This document shows positions 22,130 to 34,994 of a stretch of DNA of 64,000 nucleotides, in pieces. A model generated the notes under the pieces. The model did not search any database. It was not told the DNA's origin and worked only from the letters and a program-made list of their open reading frames with translations. The translations under genes and the position numbers were made by a program. Within the stretch, counting starts at the first letter, position 1, and each line of letters starts with the position of its first letter. The DNA comes from Diploptera punctata (Eukaryota > Arthropoda > Insecta > Blattodea > Blaberidae), in assembly GCA_030220185.1 (NCBI GenBank), contig JASPKZ010003421.1, positions 821,501-885,500 on the forward strand, read 5' to 3'.

Positions 22130-23870
22130 TTTGAATGTCCTATATTCTAAAGACAACGATTCTACTTAAACTTACTTTTAAATGATGGACAGACTTCTTC
22201 CTCAATGTGTCAAGTGATTTTTAAGAACCAAAATTATTATGAACATTTTATGAAATTCATAACACACATTCGTAACAATATGTAATATTTCGACAAGACT
22301 CTTATAAACAATTTATGTAATTCATAACAATATGTTAATATGTGTGTATTACAATACATGTGTAGCAAGCTACAACCCTAACATGTCTTTGTTGCAAAAT
22401 AGGATTTCAAAATATTTGGAGATTCGATAAAAATAATAATAATTACAAATGTAGTCAGTGGAGTTTTTCGGGGTAGGTAAATTAGATGACGCTTTCATCG
22501 GTGAAATTCGAAGCCATATGTCCTGTGTTACACTTACAAGGTATCTGTCAACCATTACTTGCCGAAACCTATCTTGAAATTTCTCCTAGAGATGTGTTGT
22601 GATGTTCCAAGGCCGTGTACAAAAAAATCTATCGTTTTTAACTTCAAGGCACAGAAATCTAAGCCGTAATCCAGATATATCAACCAACTGTACGGAGCAG
22701 ATGGTCTCCCTGCATGAATAACGGTCTCCCTGCATGAGCAACAGCTGAGTGAAGTATGGCGGGACGCGGCGCGGATGGCAGGTAGTGAGGATTAATCCAA
22801 ATCTACCAATCCAGGTTTTGCTACTCTAAAGTTTAAATTAGAGATTTGGCGCTGGATTTTAATGCTTTGTAGTTAAAAAGGCAGATAATTCTCTGGACAC
22901 AGCCTTTATACATCACAAGGGTTCTCTGGAATAAATTTCAAGGCAGGTTTCGGCATGCCATGTTTGAAGTTCCTTTGTTAGATCTGAAAAGTACACTTTA
23001 GGAATTTGAGATTGTCAGATTACGTATATCGAATCGATGGCAGTAGGAATGTTCTCAAAGTTGTTATTGAAAGGCCCTTGGGGAAGAACTATCAGAAAAC
23101 ATAAGAGTAGAGGGAAGATCTTAGGGAACAGGGTATAGATTGTAAGAACTGGGTTCAGTTAGTTGAGAATATTGATCAAATGGCTCTATTAGCCAAAGAG
23201 TTAGTTAGATATGTCTCTGATATCATTTTCAGTACTAATAAGAACGGATTCTCCTGGCGTTCGAATTAATAGAAGAAATAGGAGACGTTAAAACTCTTAA
23301 AAAACAATTATTTCTTTGAGCCAAGGGTTGACAATAGATAATGGATTTAAAAGTTTTTGAATACCTAAATATTTCAGATTCGTTTATGGGATTGTTGTCA
23401 GGTATAGCGTATGTTTAGTTTATATTTGCTTTTAAAATAAATAGATTTCTTCATGGATAGGAATTTATTTGTAATACATTAATTTGATATTAATTATTCT
23501 ACACTAGAATATTTTTATAATACATAAAATAATATGTAATACCGAAAATTGATTTAAATGCATGTCAGTGTCATTATTAAAAATACCCTTTAACGAAATC
23601 TATAACTTTTTTCGACTTTTCTGGTTTAAAGTAGGCTTATTAAACTATATCCAAATTGGCGATTGAAGAGTATGTAGATAATGCTCCTACAGTAATTAAT
23701 AACAGAATATTGGAGAACAATATAAACATTGGAATATAACTTACAACTAATATCAATTGTTTTAAAATTCATTACGAAATACCGTTGAGGTCGCTATATA
23801 AAAGTTAGAAAATATATTTACTATCTGCGATCTCAGTCATTCCTAACCACGTAAAATGTTGTAAAATACT
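22130..23870. other. Mostly unclassified sequence
   Basis: No intact gene. Around 23040-23230 a plus-strand frame (RNVLKVVIERPLGK and later KNWVQLVENIDQMALLAKEL) faintly resembles the C-terminal end of a LINE ORF2. A CATGAATAACGGTCTCCCTG duplication at 22695-22735 is a short tandem repeat. Otherwise nothing is supported. Confidence 0.35.
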
Positions 23871-23878
23871 TTGAAGTC

Positions 23879-23906
23879 CTTTCGGAAGAACATGTTTCAT
23901 CTTCAG
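23879..23906 (-). other. CTGAAGA...GAAAG motif (Penelope-end-like)
   Basis: The minus strand reads CTGAAGATGAAACATG, with GAAAGG about 10 bases further. It resembles the motif found after Penelope-like ORFs at 27860-27885 and 63338-63365, although the stem is less clear. Probably a leftover of an element's 3' region. Confidence 0.35.
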
Positions 23907-24261
23907 CTTGTAAAGGGTACTGACTGTTGCTGGTTTAAATTTTACGTATACAGTTCAGGCCACTGGTTATGTTCTCATCGATTTTTAAACTACCATAAAC
24001 ATTTTGGTGGTACCATGCCCTGGGGTCGACTCAGCCTCTAACTGATATGAGTATCAGAACTTTATCTTGGGGTGAAGTCAATCGTCACGCAGGGCTGACA
24101 ATCCGTCTGACATCTATTGCCGATTGTCTAGAAAGCTGAGAGGTATAAGATCCTACTACCCCAAAGGTCTCCTAAGATCTATAGTGGGATCACTTACATT
24201 TTTACTTTATAAATTAATCTCTTTAGTGTATATTGATTATACTCATAACCATACAAAACTC

Positions 24262-24580
24262 CGGCCTCATGGGCTAGTGGTCAACGTTTCTGACTACTGT
24301 TCATGAGGTTCTGGGTTCGATTCCCGGTCAAACCATAGGAATTTTTCCTTAAAGGAAATCATTCCTGTGGTTGCCCATGGTCTGGAATTTAGATTAAGTT
24401 TAAGTTAAGAACTCTCCTGGCGCTTCATTATCATTTATCGCCCATCATATCATTGGGGTAACGTAACTCCGCCTTCCTGGCACTCCAACTTTAGAAGTAG
24501 GTTAAAATTAAGCAAATGCCAGGAGAGAATACCAGAAATGTCGAAATGACAACCTGGGGCATTGAATAAAGAAAAGAAAA
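24262..24580 (+). mobile_element. SINE family 2, full-length copy
   Basis: It has head CCTCATGGGCTAGTGGTCAA, box B GGGTTCGATTCCCGGTC, the body with TCTCCTGGCGCTTCATTA and GTAACTCCGCCTTCCTGGCA, the end GAAATGTCGAAATGACAACC and then CATTGAATAAA. It is a direct counterpart of 17055-17378. Confidence 0.85.
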
Positions 24581-25625
24581 CATACAAAACAAAAATAATA
24601 TTTATTTTCAAAATACAATGTATAGCGGGAAACTATAGAATTCTGAAGTATTTGCGTTTTAATTTCGAAATACAAAAGTAATAAAAAGAGCTAGAGAATG
24701 TAAAACAATACTTTAACCCCTGTTCATTACCAAACTTGTCGGGGATGTGTAATGTTAAAACAATGTATTTTATTCGTTCCGCGTTTATTTCCGTGCAATC
24801 TTTACCTAGCGACGTGGATAAAATGTATATTGTTACATTTCTTTTTTACACTCCTGGTTCTTACAGAGGCGTGTAAAATTATTGTGGATCTAGATGCTCA
24901 AATGTTTCTGGAAACGGTTGCCTGGTTATAGTGTTCTCCTTTCCATCTCTTTCTCCATGTGTTTGGGCTATTGAAACATTGTCGTTTCGGGTTACGACTT
25001 TTTTTACCCCCAAAATTGTTCCAACCGTTGAGAGAGAGAAACAGTATGAGGAAGGGAGAGAGAGGGGCCTTCATCTATAATCGCCTGAAGCGTGGAAAAG
25101 GCCAGCTCATGAATTTCAAGTTCTGTAGAGGAAATAAAGAAAGATTTTATTTTACTTCCTCTTTGGAGGTCGTGGAAATTGATGCCATTTCCTCCCACTT
25201 TTCAGAATGGTGTCCACTCCCAATTTTGTGCAGCACACTTCACTTTTATTTCTCACACAGGAAGTTGCCTCTTTCCTTTTATTTTCATCTACTCCTGTTG
25301 GGAACTCCACTATCGAGCGACCGACATTCCTGTCATTTTCAAATTGTAGGGCTTCTCTCGGGTTTCAGTAGAACGTGCGGAAATGAAATATTTAATGAAA
25401 TTGAAAAGTCGATAATGTGATTTACCTTCATTTTGTCACTTTATGTTCATGTTTCAAGGTAAAATTGTTAGAATATTTGCCATTCATTTGCAATATACTT
25501 GAATTTAGTTCATACGAGTTTTTTTTAATTTTAACACTTTTAGATCTAATTTTTTCATTTTCATGTAAAATAAATGCAATATTTTCTTTTTTAACCAATA
25601 TGATCCATCAAAATGCATCTTTGTG
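24581..25625. other. No supported gene
   Basis: The 153-codon plus-strand frame at 24959-25420 is the longest non-repeat ORF outside clear transposons, but it shows no domain. It overlaps an antisense frame and lacks splice or repeat context. I leave it unassigned. Confidence 0.4.
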
Positions 25626-26270
25626 GTATCATCATCATCATCATCATCCGGTATCATGGCAGCTGCCGCCGTCTTCCGGAAACCAAACGCCATTCCTCTC
25701 TATCCATACATTGATCTTCCTCCATTCCTCTGATATTCATAGCTGCTTGTACCCCTTCTATCCAAGTTTTCTTCGGTCTTCCTCTCTTCCTCCTTTCCAT
25801 TGGGATCCATTCCATAACAATTTTTGGCAATCTTTGCTCTGGCATTCGTTTGACATAACTGTACCACTGCAATCTTTTCTTTTCTATGATGTCTATGATG
25901 TCCGGCTCCTCTTGTACACCCATAATTTCCCTTATTTATTTTTTTTCGTATTCTATCCATTCTAGATTTTCCAGCTGATCTTCTTAAAACATCCATTTCT
26001 GTACTTAAAATTCTTTTCATTTCCCTGGTAGGAATTTGCCAGACTTCAGCACCATATGTTAAAATGCTCTGAATTATGGTTTGATATATTTGTAATTTTC
26101 TATTTTTTGTAATATTTTTGCTCCACCAAACAGAGTTTAAAGCATTTATTGCTTGTTTTGTTTGTGCGATTCTATTTTTAATTTCCACTGTGTTATTGCC
26201 TGAATGGTCTAATTTTGTTCCTAAATCAGTGAATTCAATACTCGGTTTTAGTTCTTCTAGTTAGTGAAAT
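25626..26270 (-). mobile_element. LINE 3' part (GMGIPI type) with (ATG)n tail
   Basis: Minus-strand residues 26188-25925 give NRIAQTKQAINALNSVWWSK, SILTYGAEVWQIPTREMK and RRSAGKSRMDRIR. After a frameshift near 25925 come LQWYSYVKRMPEQRLPKIVM, RRKRGRPKKTW and EEWRLVSGRRRQLP. This is the thumb and C-terminal region of a non-LTR ORF2. The ORF stop is followed by GATGATGATGATGATGAT, the microsatellite-like 3' tail of such LINEs. The antisense frame at 25417-25965 is a shadow of this. Confidence 0.75.
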
Positions 26271-27855
26271 TTCCAAACCTTATGGCCTTCTTATATCTCC
26301 CAATATTATCTACACACCCCTAACTTTAAAAAAATTCAATATATATTTAAAATCGACGTTAACATCAACATTATGTATAATGCGTCATTTAACATAAAAT
26401 TAAGTTGTTATTACGTAAGTCATAAAGGTTATTATAAACCATTAACTAACGTTAATAAAAAAATAACCAAACATTTAAGAGACCCATATAAATTTAAGCA
26501 ATACATATAAAACAGGCATATTTAATAAAAAATATGTAACAACGGGGTTACTATATCAATTGGGCAGTTGAGGATTAAATAACTGAATTAGGTTTATAAT
26601 AGAATGATTTAGGTCAATTGAGCTTCATCAAAATATTGTAATTTTATTATAACCTAGCAAAGGAGAAAGTAGATGCAAATTATTTGTCGAACCACATTAA
26701 AATTACCATTAATTCCATTACACTTCATATACGTATTTAGGGCCTATACTATAATAATAGTAATAGTAATGTTTTATTTTAGCTGGCAGAGTTAAGGGCA
26801 TAAGGCAGGCATGTTCAGGGCTCCAAGTTCCGTGCGGAGCGCGGTACTAACTCTGGAGCATGCATTCTACTTCCTACTTCTCCGGTGGGACCTGTACGAA
26901 ATACTACCATTGTCACGAACGCTTATAACAGGAGGAATCGAAATATAAAACAACGCACAAACAGGAGTAAAGCATTTATTAATGAATAGTATTAACTGGT
27001 TTACAGTATTAATTAATACCTCAAAATATTTTAATCTGCAATATTTAATATTTGTCTGAAAAAAAAGATCCAATAGACCTCCACGTACAAGCAAAACAAA
27101 GGATGAGAATACGTTTAAAATATTTATGTGTTTCTACACCATTTTAACAAACATGATTTAATATTTCTTGGTACAGGAAAAAAAAAATAGTGGGTATATT
27201 TATTACTCATACTGTAGGAAAATAAATCACCTGTTTTCAGGGTGCTACTTCCCGGCATTCTCACTTGACACTTGACATTTTTATTATACTTTTTATATAA
27301 AACATTCCTCATTAGAGGATTACCACAAAGACGAAGTGATGCAGACAATTTATTTTCGAAATTACTGATGAAATACATTTAAAAAATTTCAAATTGTAAT
27401 TGAAGTATATTCTATAAAATCGAAATTTTGTAATCATGACTTCTTAAAATTGAAATTAGGTAGCGATGGCAATTTTAGAAAGATGCATTCTGTCCAAATC
27501 TAAGACATTTCAAAATTTAGCTAAGAATCCTGGTATCTTGCCCCGATCATCAATCCTGTGGCAGTTATACTATCTAATTGGTATTTATCTTTGTAATAGT
27601 CAACTGTTGGCTCATATATGGCATTCCTTTCAGAGTCAACTTCCTCAGGTTGGCTACTATGAGTCTTAAAACGGATTGTGGGATCTAATATCATACCAAT
27701 TTTAGAAGATGGTCTAAATGCTATAGTATTCATTCGTCTATTACTCCCATTTACTAATTTAATATTAAACATATAAAATTAGTACTTATTAAACCTGTCG
27801 TCCTCAACTAAAATCAGGTTCTGTTTGAAAACTTCGTCAAGTAGTTAAAAATATG
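26271..27855. other. AT-rich sequence; one LINE 3'-end stub
   Basis: At 26755-26805 on the minus strand is the CR1-like 3' end (AGCTGGCAGAGTTAAGGGCA), flanked by an ATAGTAATA tract. Elsewhere no gene is supported. The frames at 27124-27378 and 27521-27772 show no motif. Confidence 0.45.
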
Positions 27856-27859
27856 ATGG

Positions 27860-28490
27860 CCTTTCAAAACAGTGTTTCATCTTCTGTATTTCAACTGGTA
27901 TTATCACCTCACTATGATGGTTGTCCGTTTATATAAAGGCGGGTGGCGCGACAATGCTTGACAATGATTAACATGTGGACTTATTATAGTGGCGGTAGTC
28001 GGCATCTTTGCATTAAATTATATATAACAGCTGCGGGGAAACAAAGCGAGCCGCTGGACAACCACCATAGCGAGGCTTCAATACTAATGTTGTATAAGTT
28101 GTACAACGGGTTCAGATCTGCGGGCGTGTTCTTGTTGAGCAAGTCTTTATTCTCAGCTTCTTTTAAAATTTCTATGTATTCTAGGATGCTAATCTTGTTG
28201 CTGTTATTCTGTCTGTGTAATTTTAACATAATATTATCGATTTTGTCGAATCGGTGACCCGTTTCTAGTATATGTTTGGCAAAAATTGATTTTTCTTCGT
28301 TATTAATATTTTCTTAATGTTCAGTATATCTTGTTAAAAAATGTCTTGTTGTTCTACCGTTGTAAAACGTATCGCAATTTTGTATTTTAGTTTATAAACG
28401 CCATTATTTTCGTATTTATTTATTACTTCAATTTTGTTTGATACGATGTTGTTGAGTTTGTTATTAGTTTTAAAGGCGATTTTTATGTTT
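27860..28490 (-). mobile_element. Penelope-like element, GIY-YIG 3' part
   Basis: The minus strand encodes, across frames, NGVYKLKYK (GIY-like), then FYNGRTTRHFLTRYTEH (the YIG/R block), IFAKHILETGHRFDKIDNIM and SILEYIEILKEAENKDLLN. This is the GIY-YIG endonuclease domain that closes the single ORF of Penelope-like retroelements. The RT domain is not recognisable upstream. About 100 bases after the ORF lies CAGAAGATGAAAC...GAAAGG (27861-27885), a variant of the hairpin motif seen at other Penelope ends here. The element is broken by frameshifts. Confidence 0.75.
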
Positions 28491-28599
28491 TTGGTCTTGT
28501 TTTTTCATCGAATTAGCTAATTTAACCGTTTCAAAATTGGGAGAGATATTCTGTGTCAAAAAAATACGAAGGCTTGATTCTCGCGAGGTCTCCAAGCTG

Positions 28600-28700
28600 A
28601 ACGTAGCCATGCTCATCATATACGTCAGCCACAGTGGGTTAGTTGTTATGTTTCTTGCCTCTAATTCCGAGGGACGCGGATCCAAACATGACCGTGATTG
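28600..28700 (+). mobile_element. SINE family 3 head, degenerate
   Basis: CACAGTGGGTTAGTTGTTAT followed by TTGCCTCTAATTCCGAGGGA parallels the tRNA-like head of SINE 3 (GCGGTGGACTAGCGGTTATG, TTGCCTCTGGTCCCGAGGG). No body follows. Confidence 0.4.
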
Positions 28701-28799
28701 ATTGATTTTTAGGTTATAAAAATCTAAGAGACCAATCCTTCGGGAGAGATTGTAGGCTTGAATAAAGAAGTCTCTGTCCAAAATTTACCGACCGTTACT

Positions 28800-29860
28800 C
28801 ATACAAGTAATGCCTTAGTTACCCACTAGGTGTCTCACTGAGGCGGTATGCCGACTCACTGACATCTTGGGGGGGAAATAACTGTAACTGAATTAGCTTG
28901 GTTAAAAACACTCTTACTAGGGAACATACTAATCCCATACGGGGAAGTACGGGGTATGTATAGTAGAAAATGGAACGGAGGCCTACAGGCATAAAGAATA
29001 CATATTTTATAAGTTGAGGACGACGGATGTTACCTAAGAAGAATTTATTTTATACCTAGAATATGACAAGTTTAAAAACAGCAATTGCAATTATTTTTAA
29101 CAGCAGGTAAGTAAAATTGGGTGGATGGGCGCTAGAAATGTTTGATTCTCAAAGTGGACTCTGGGCGAAATAAGTTTGAAGAGCTAAGTAGTAGAATGCC
29201 ACTCACTATAGGCTACCTCTTTCTACCTAAGTTCCAGCTGTAATGTATACAAAACAAATGTATGACTGCATTTTCATTGGGGTGTAAGAATTATAGTTTC
29301 CTCTTTAACACTCGAAATAGATTAAATAAAAATAATAAAGATATGTATTATCTAGTATATGTCTATATAAGTTACATAGGAAAAACTTTAAAATGTATAA
29401 TTACAATTTTAATAGACTAAATATTCTTTGGCATACACAATGCAGAATACATTGAAATTTCAGTTGTTTCGTAATGGCCGCTTCCGTATACCGGTATGTA
29501 ATTATAAAACGATAGAGAGGAGAGAATATGAAAAGCGGAGAGACACAAATGATTTTTTAATATTTTCAAACAGTTTAGTGAAAAAATCCTACAATAGGCA
29601 TTGAGAATGTGGTGAAAATAAGATTTATAATGTTTCTGAACAATTTTCCTGATTTTTTTTTTATTTCAGATGTTTAATATACGATTATTTAAGTATTTGT
29701 TGCTGCTGCTCATCCGATGGTATTTTTATCTTGTTTATAGTGCAATGTTTTGTATGGTTAAATGACCCGCGAGCTACTCTGACAGTAGCATTGCAATTAG
29801 GAGTGTCACCCATGCCGGACACGTAAAAACACTACCGTCAAGAAACGCGTACATGGGTTC
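28800..29860. other. Unclassified sequence
   Basis: No supported gene, tRNA or repeat was found. Confidence 0.4.
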
Positions 29861-29864
29861 CACT

Positions 29865-30050
29865 GAGGTAAAACTTTCCGGAAATCAAATAGATCCCAAT
29901 TTGGGCCTGCGAAGGAAGAATCTATGGCAAAGCAGTAACCATGATTTAAGGGAGTTGAATTATAAAGGAATGATTGGAAATCATAAGCTGAGGATAGGTA
30001 CGTATGGAGAACTTAGGCCCGCGCGTTCATGAACATCCAGGTTAGTTTTA
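29865..30050 (+). mobile_element. LINE C-terminal fragment (RTE-like)
   Basis: A short stretch parallels the end of the LINEs at 13200 and 15000: AGCAGTAACCATGATTTAAG, AAGGAATGATTGGAAA, GATAGGTACGTATGGAGA and CCCGCGCGTTCATGAAC. Coding frame is lost. Confidence 0.55.
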
Positions 30051-30733
30051 TTATTCGATTTATTATCAGAAGATATTTATTATTTTTGTTATATTTAATT
30101 TACAATTGATAAAAAAGTTTTTAATTCTGCATTAAACATAAATCGATGTCATTTAAACTAGCTGCTAATTAAAGGTGTCAGTGCTTTTTAGAGGTATTAT
30201 TTATTAAATACAATTATTAGATATTTTTATCTAGCATGAGGGAGTTTTTGTTTCGCTTTAATAAAACTATTTGACTAATGTAGCGCTTTGAAATAGCCTT
30301 GTATAAATATTATTATGTTAAAACATGTAAACAGTCGCTGTAAAACTATTATCCAGGTCTGTCGGGGGTTTGGATGCAAAAACTATGCTCTACGTGACAA
30401 TTTCAAAGGGATATTTCAAACAAATTCCTCATCATCACATTAATCAGTCTTTCAACTACCGCTCGCTTTTACACTGTAAACGAAAACGACTCTTTTTTTT
30501 ATAAAAGCCAATGTTTATGGGAGCTGAATACATTTACCAGCATCCACGGCGAAGTTGTACTATTTGGAAATTTGTTTATTGTCATTTAATCTATCCTTCC
30601 CCAATCTCCAAATTTGTTATCTTACGTTAACTTTATAAAAAATATACATTCATTCATTTAACATTTTCCCTTCAGCTTTCAATAGTCTATTTTCCTTGAA
30701 AACCCCAAAAATCTGAAATTGTAAAAAAGTATC
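30051..30733. other. AT-rich sequence, nothing recognised
   Basis: No supported feature. Confidence 0.4.
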
Positions 30734-30734
30734 T

Positions 30735-30780
<46 letters not shown>

Positions 30781-30825
30781 TAATAATAATAATATTAATA
30801 TTAATAATAATAATAATTAATAGAT
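30735..30825 (+). repeat. (AAT)n microsatellite
   Basis: A long run of TAA/AAT trinucleotides with a few interruptions. Confidence 0.95.
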
Positions 30826-30906
30826 AAAGGTTGAGGAAATAAGGTAGTAAACCACATTGCCCTTCTATATAAAGATGTCAACAAAATAATACTCTGTTAA
30901 AATATA

Positions 30907-32113
30907 CTGGGTGTCTATAAAGTCCCAGTACATTTTTGGGAAATAGCAATTCAATTACAACACAAATTATGTTACAGTATACACAAGATTACTCTCTTTC
31001 CACGTAGCCACCGTCCATTTAAAAACATGATTCCCAACGGGTCACGGTAGCCCTGAATATCTTATGTAACATAGCCACAGTCATCATGGCACATGCCTCT
31101 CTTATCCGTTAATTCAAAACTGCCAAATTACCAACTTTTGTTCTGTAGACTTATCTTTGACGAAACCCCACAGAAAAAAGTCCATTGGGGTAAGATTAGG
31201 TGAACGGGCTGCCCACAACCGAGATGATCCTATTCCAATCCACCTGTTAGGACATTTTGTGTTCAGGTATTTTCGAACTGGTAGAGCAAAGTGGGGTGGT
31301 GCATCATCTTGTTGGTACACCAATGTACCAAGGATATCATCTTGTTGTAACTGAGGTTCCAGGAACTGTTCGAGCATGTCGAGATACGTACCTCCAGTTA
31401 CAGTGTTTTCAATAAACATGAATGGCCCATACACTGTTTGCTTGGTGTGATAACCACCCACACATTGACCTTTGGTGTGTCCCTTTGCCATTAAAAGGTA
31501 TTATCATAGGATCGCTCATTACCCCATATGCGACAATTGTGGCGGTTCATCGCCCCACAGATGAGGAACGAAGCCTCATCGTTGAAGATAATGTTGTCCG
31601 TTAAATGTTCCCGCTCTGCAGCCTCGTAGAGGTCGTAACACATTGCCCGTCTTGCAGCATAATCCTTTACTTCCAGATTGTGTAGCATCAGTATATGGTA
31701 AGCTTTCTTTTTTAATGTGAAATGCAATACTTTCCACACACTGTCGCACGAGGTATCTCTAGTTCACGGCTTAGACAACGAGTGAATGCATGTGGGCTAC
31801 GCTCGATGGCTTCACGGATAGTTTCCACTCTCTCCTGGATTGTGTGTGTGTGGCCGACCTGACCATTGTTCATCTGCTATGGACCCCGTGCGCATACATT
31901 TGTTCACCAGCATTTGAATATTCTGTTGCGTTGGGGGCAGGTTTCCTAAATCGTCTTTGAAAGTCATGCCTCACTTATCGGTACGTGTGACCTCTTATAC
32001 TCCTGACAACAACTGCTATCCGTTCTTCTACTGTAAACATTCTGGTACCTGTAAAATAAATGAGATCTCTCAACTATAAGTCAAAAATATACTGGGACAT
32101 TATAAACACCCTG
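30907..32113 (-). mobile_element. mariner-like element, both ends present
   Basis: TIRs of about 30 bases (left CTGGGTGTCTATAAAGTCCC; right, inverted, CAGGGTGTTTATAATGTCCC) sit directly between TA dinucleotides at 30905-30906 and 32114-32115. The 1207-bp length is typical of a full-size mariner-like element. It encodes a decayed transposase on the minus strand. Both termini and the TA duplication are intact. Confidence 0.85.
31114..31980 (-). pseudogene. mariner-like transposase, catalytic Asp lost
   Basis: The minus strand gives IIFNDEASFLICGAMNRHNC and RIWGNE (first Asp block, 31640-31500). After a frame change come YQQDDAPPHFALPVRKYLN (second Asp) and AARSPNLTPMDFFLWGFVKD. In related proteins the last motif is SPDLTP, so the third catalytic Asp is Asn here. 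About 36 residues separate the second Asp and this Asn. Upstream minus-strand text to about 31980 is the decayed N-terminal DNA-binding part. A frameshift near 31491 and the Asp-to-Asn change make it inactive. Confidence 0.8.
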
Positions 32114-32115
32114 TA

Positions 32116-33043
32116 CAAAATTTAAAAAATGTCTGGGCTTTCTGTCCAATTTGGTTCTTCTTCCTATGTAAGGACTGTAGTTGGTTCTTTAAGAACTATA
32201 CGGTTTAAAAAAATGTTCAAGTTTTCTAATAAGTCCCATGATATTTTCGTAACACTGAAGAAATTGAAAATTTATTAGATGCCTCCTTCATAGAATTATC
32301 TTCTTCTGTGTGGGATTTAATTTCGCGGATATTTCCTATTTCAAGTCTAATACCAAATGAAACTGGGAGGATTTCTCTTATTAGGTGCAATATGTAAACA
32401 CATCACTTTACTGAATTCAATGTGTATTGTTAAATTTGTGATGTGACTAAACATTTGTTCTAAATACCGCTTAATGAAAATTCCATATCAATGAAACAAG
32501 CTTCTATGTTCATCACTGTTAATATTTTTCCGTTTATGGACATAATTTAATCATAATTTTTTCAGTCACTATTTTGAGCTGATTTTCTGAAATGATGGGC
32601 ATTTGTAGCTTATCTTGTTCATACTTAGCAAAATATTTCTTCATGTAACTGAAATATGGAGAGTAAGCCTACGATATGATTTAAATATGTTTTTGGCCAC
32701 TCAAATGTAATAAAATTCTTAAATCACATTTTTCACTTCTAAGATTTTTCCGGAAATGTTTTGGTCAAATTGATGTAAAAAACTTAAAAATTGTAATAAA
32801 TATTTGAAATAAATAAAAGATCTGAATTCACACTGACGATATATTACTTACGACACGACACTCTTTTTATCGTAATTTTGTTGCATACTACTTTCATTCT
32901 TTTTCTATAACTGTAGTCCCAAGAACTGAACCTAGCAGTTAACAAAAATCCTGCATTACGCAAATGTTCTCCGAGATAAAATACATTAAACATGTAAAAA
33001 TTTATATCTGTTCACACCGCTGATGATTTTTATTTATGCGAAA
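32116..33043. other. AT-rich sequence without a recognised gene
   Basis: No supported feature. Confidence 0.4.
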
Positions 33044-33799
33044 CTAGCTAATACGTGGCGTACACTGCTACGCCTAAATAAATGAAAATGTATGTGCTTT
33101 CATGTTTAGTTGAATAAGTAATAGAAAAATAATTATAAATTTATATTTGTAGATACCCCGTGCTGATTACCCGGCATTGCCCGGAAATCTACTTATCCCG
33201 ATCTTCTTGACATAAATGAACTGAAATACGAAAATTGATGTGCTTTATGTTTAAGTTAAATAAGTGAAAGTAAAAATTTATATCGTAATTATTTTTAGAT
33301 ACCCCGTGCTGTTTACCCGGCGTTGTCCGGGAATTTACTTATCTCTATCGTCTTCGCATAAATGGGCTAAAAGACAAAATTCGTTATTGTGAGTTATCCG
33401 TAAAATAATATTCGCCATGTGCTGCTATGCTTGCACAGGAATGTACGTCTCGATTTTCTTGCCATCAACGAAATACAAAAATGGTTATTGTGAGTTATCC
33501 GCAAGAGATAAACATATGCTGTCGTGGACTTTTTTGTAGAGGTTTTTAGATATTCAATTGTGTGTACATTAATTTTGTGTATTTGTTATGGTTTAGACAG
33601 CGTAAACCATTTAAGCGTCCAAAGAGCTGATTTTTTTTCACGTTTTCCACTATAAAAGGCGAATTTTAAGGGCGTAAGAGTATGTTCATCCTGGGAATCT
33701 TCTGAACATTTTGCAAAAAAACCCATCACAATCGGATGAACAGTATGGCCGCGCATAAAGTACGAACAAACAAACAAAGATTCATTTTTATATATTAGA
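33044..33799 (-). mobile_element. Non-autonomous Helitron, family H2
   Basis: On the minus strand the element starts TCTAATATATAAAAATGAAT and ends GTAGCAGTGTACGCCACG, ATTAG and CTAG. The 3' part can form the short hairpin typical of Helitrons, with stem GGCGT/ACGCC in consensus. It is followed by about 9 bases and CTAG (the CTRR rule). Flanks are A before TC and T after CTAG, the canonical A|T insertion. There are no TIRs, no target duplication and no Rep/helicase ORF. Other copies: 37416-38252, 38253-38860, 43469-43880 and 44005-44313. Confidence 0.75.
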
Positions 33800-34249
33800 T
33801 AGTAAACCTACATTATTTTTTATATATGAAGTTCAATTTCCCTAACTAGACATAACTATAATAATTCACCATAACTCAAGATGTTTTAACGTCTCTCTTT
33901 ACCTGTGTTGTGACACACATAGGTATGTTTTAAAATAATTGTACTTATAATGAAAATGGAAGTTATACCAATTGGACTTAGCGCATACAAACAATATTTT
34001 AATATCTGTAAATTGTGTAGAATAGGAGAACAGTGGTCTGTAAAGTAGAATTTCTGAGTTATAAGGAAATAAAGTAAATATAGGCTGATACTAATAAATC
34101 TATGCGACAGTAAAACAGCAGTGTAATTTTTGCGAAATTGACAGTTTTATTGGAGACTTTGAGAAACCTGAATATTATTTAATGACCTAATTGATTAACA
34201 ATTTTTTTCGGATGTATTGACTTGGGTTTTCACGGCCGGACTTGCTATG
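33800..34249. other. Unclassified AT-rich sequence
   Basis: No supported feature. Confidence 0.35.
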
Positions 34250-34963
34250 AATAGAATATAATAATTTAGCCTGGTGGAGTTAAGGCCATGTGGCCTTCTC
34301 TTCCACTCACCAGGACAAACATATATTATATATAAATACAATAAATTACAATAATAGTCATACTAAACAATTAATTATCTGTCAAATTGAATAATAATGA
34401 AAATAATGTCTAATAATACAATACAATTAAATACAGTTAAAATTAAATTGATGATAGAATTAATACAGAAAGGAATAACAGCTCGAGTCTGCTACACATG
34501 AAAAGAAAAGAAAGAAAAAAATACAAAGAAAGTAATAAACTACAATGAATTAATCTATTGCTTATTATACAAGGCATTAGCTAAATATATTAACAGATGT
34601 TAAAACTATTTTTATGAAATAATGAAAAAAAAACAAATTATTAATTTTTAAAAAGTAATATTAGTGAGTTGTTTCTGTTAGTAATTTTATTTTCAATTTG
34701 TTTCTGAAAGATGGTAAAGTTTGACAGTCTCTGCACATAAGATGGAAGGGAATTCCATCTTCTAACAAGAGAAATTGTAAATGATTTCGAATAATAGGTA
34801 GTATGATGATCTTGAAGAAGATTTCAGGGCTGTAGGCCGTGGTCTTTTGAGGCTTGAAGTTCCCCGACATTTCGCCCGGAAATCTTCAAGATCATAATAT
34901 TTTCGGAATTTGGTATCTGTATTATTCTTAAGCTTTAGGACAAAAATATTGTAACTTACCAAC
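34250..34963 (-). mobile_element. CR1-like LINE 3' part
   Basis: The minus strand ends with the shared family 3' terminus (CCTGGTGAGTGGAAGAGAAG, CCACATGGCC, TTAACTCCACCAGGC). Upstream is the decayed C-terminus of the ORF, including LLLEDGIPFHLMCRDCQTLP and SFRNKLKIKLL, parallel to the RSWNLLPQDIRGCRTLGTFK region at 46774-47283. It is interrupted or bounded at 34963 by the tRNA-like array. Confidence 0.65.
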
Positions 34964-34994
34964 ATTCTTTATAATATTTGAAGAGAAAAATTCT

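Noticed and set aside
24959..25420. 153-codon ORF as a host gene
   Set aside because: No domain, no start context of note, no splice sites and an overlapping antisense frame; length alone is not convincing.
25417..25965. 182-codon plus-strand ORF
   Set aside because: It is the antisense of a recognisable minus-strand LINE C-terminus; its HHHHHH stretch is the ATG-repeat tail.
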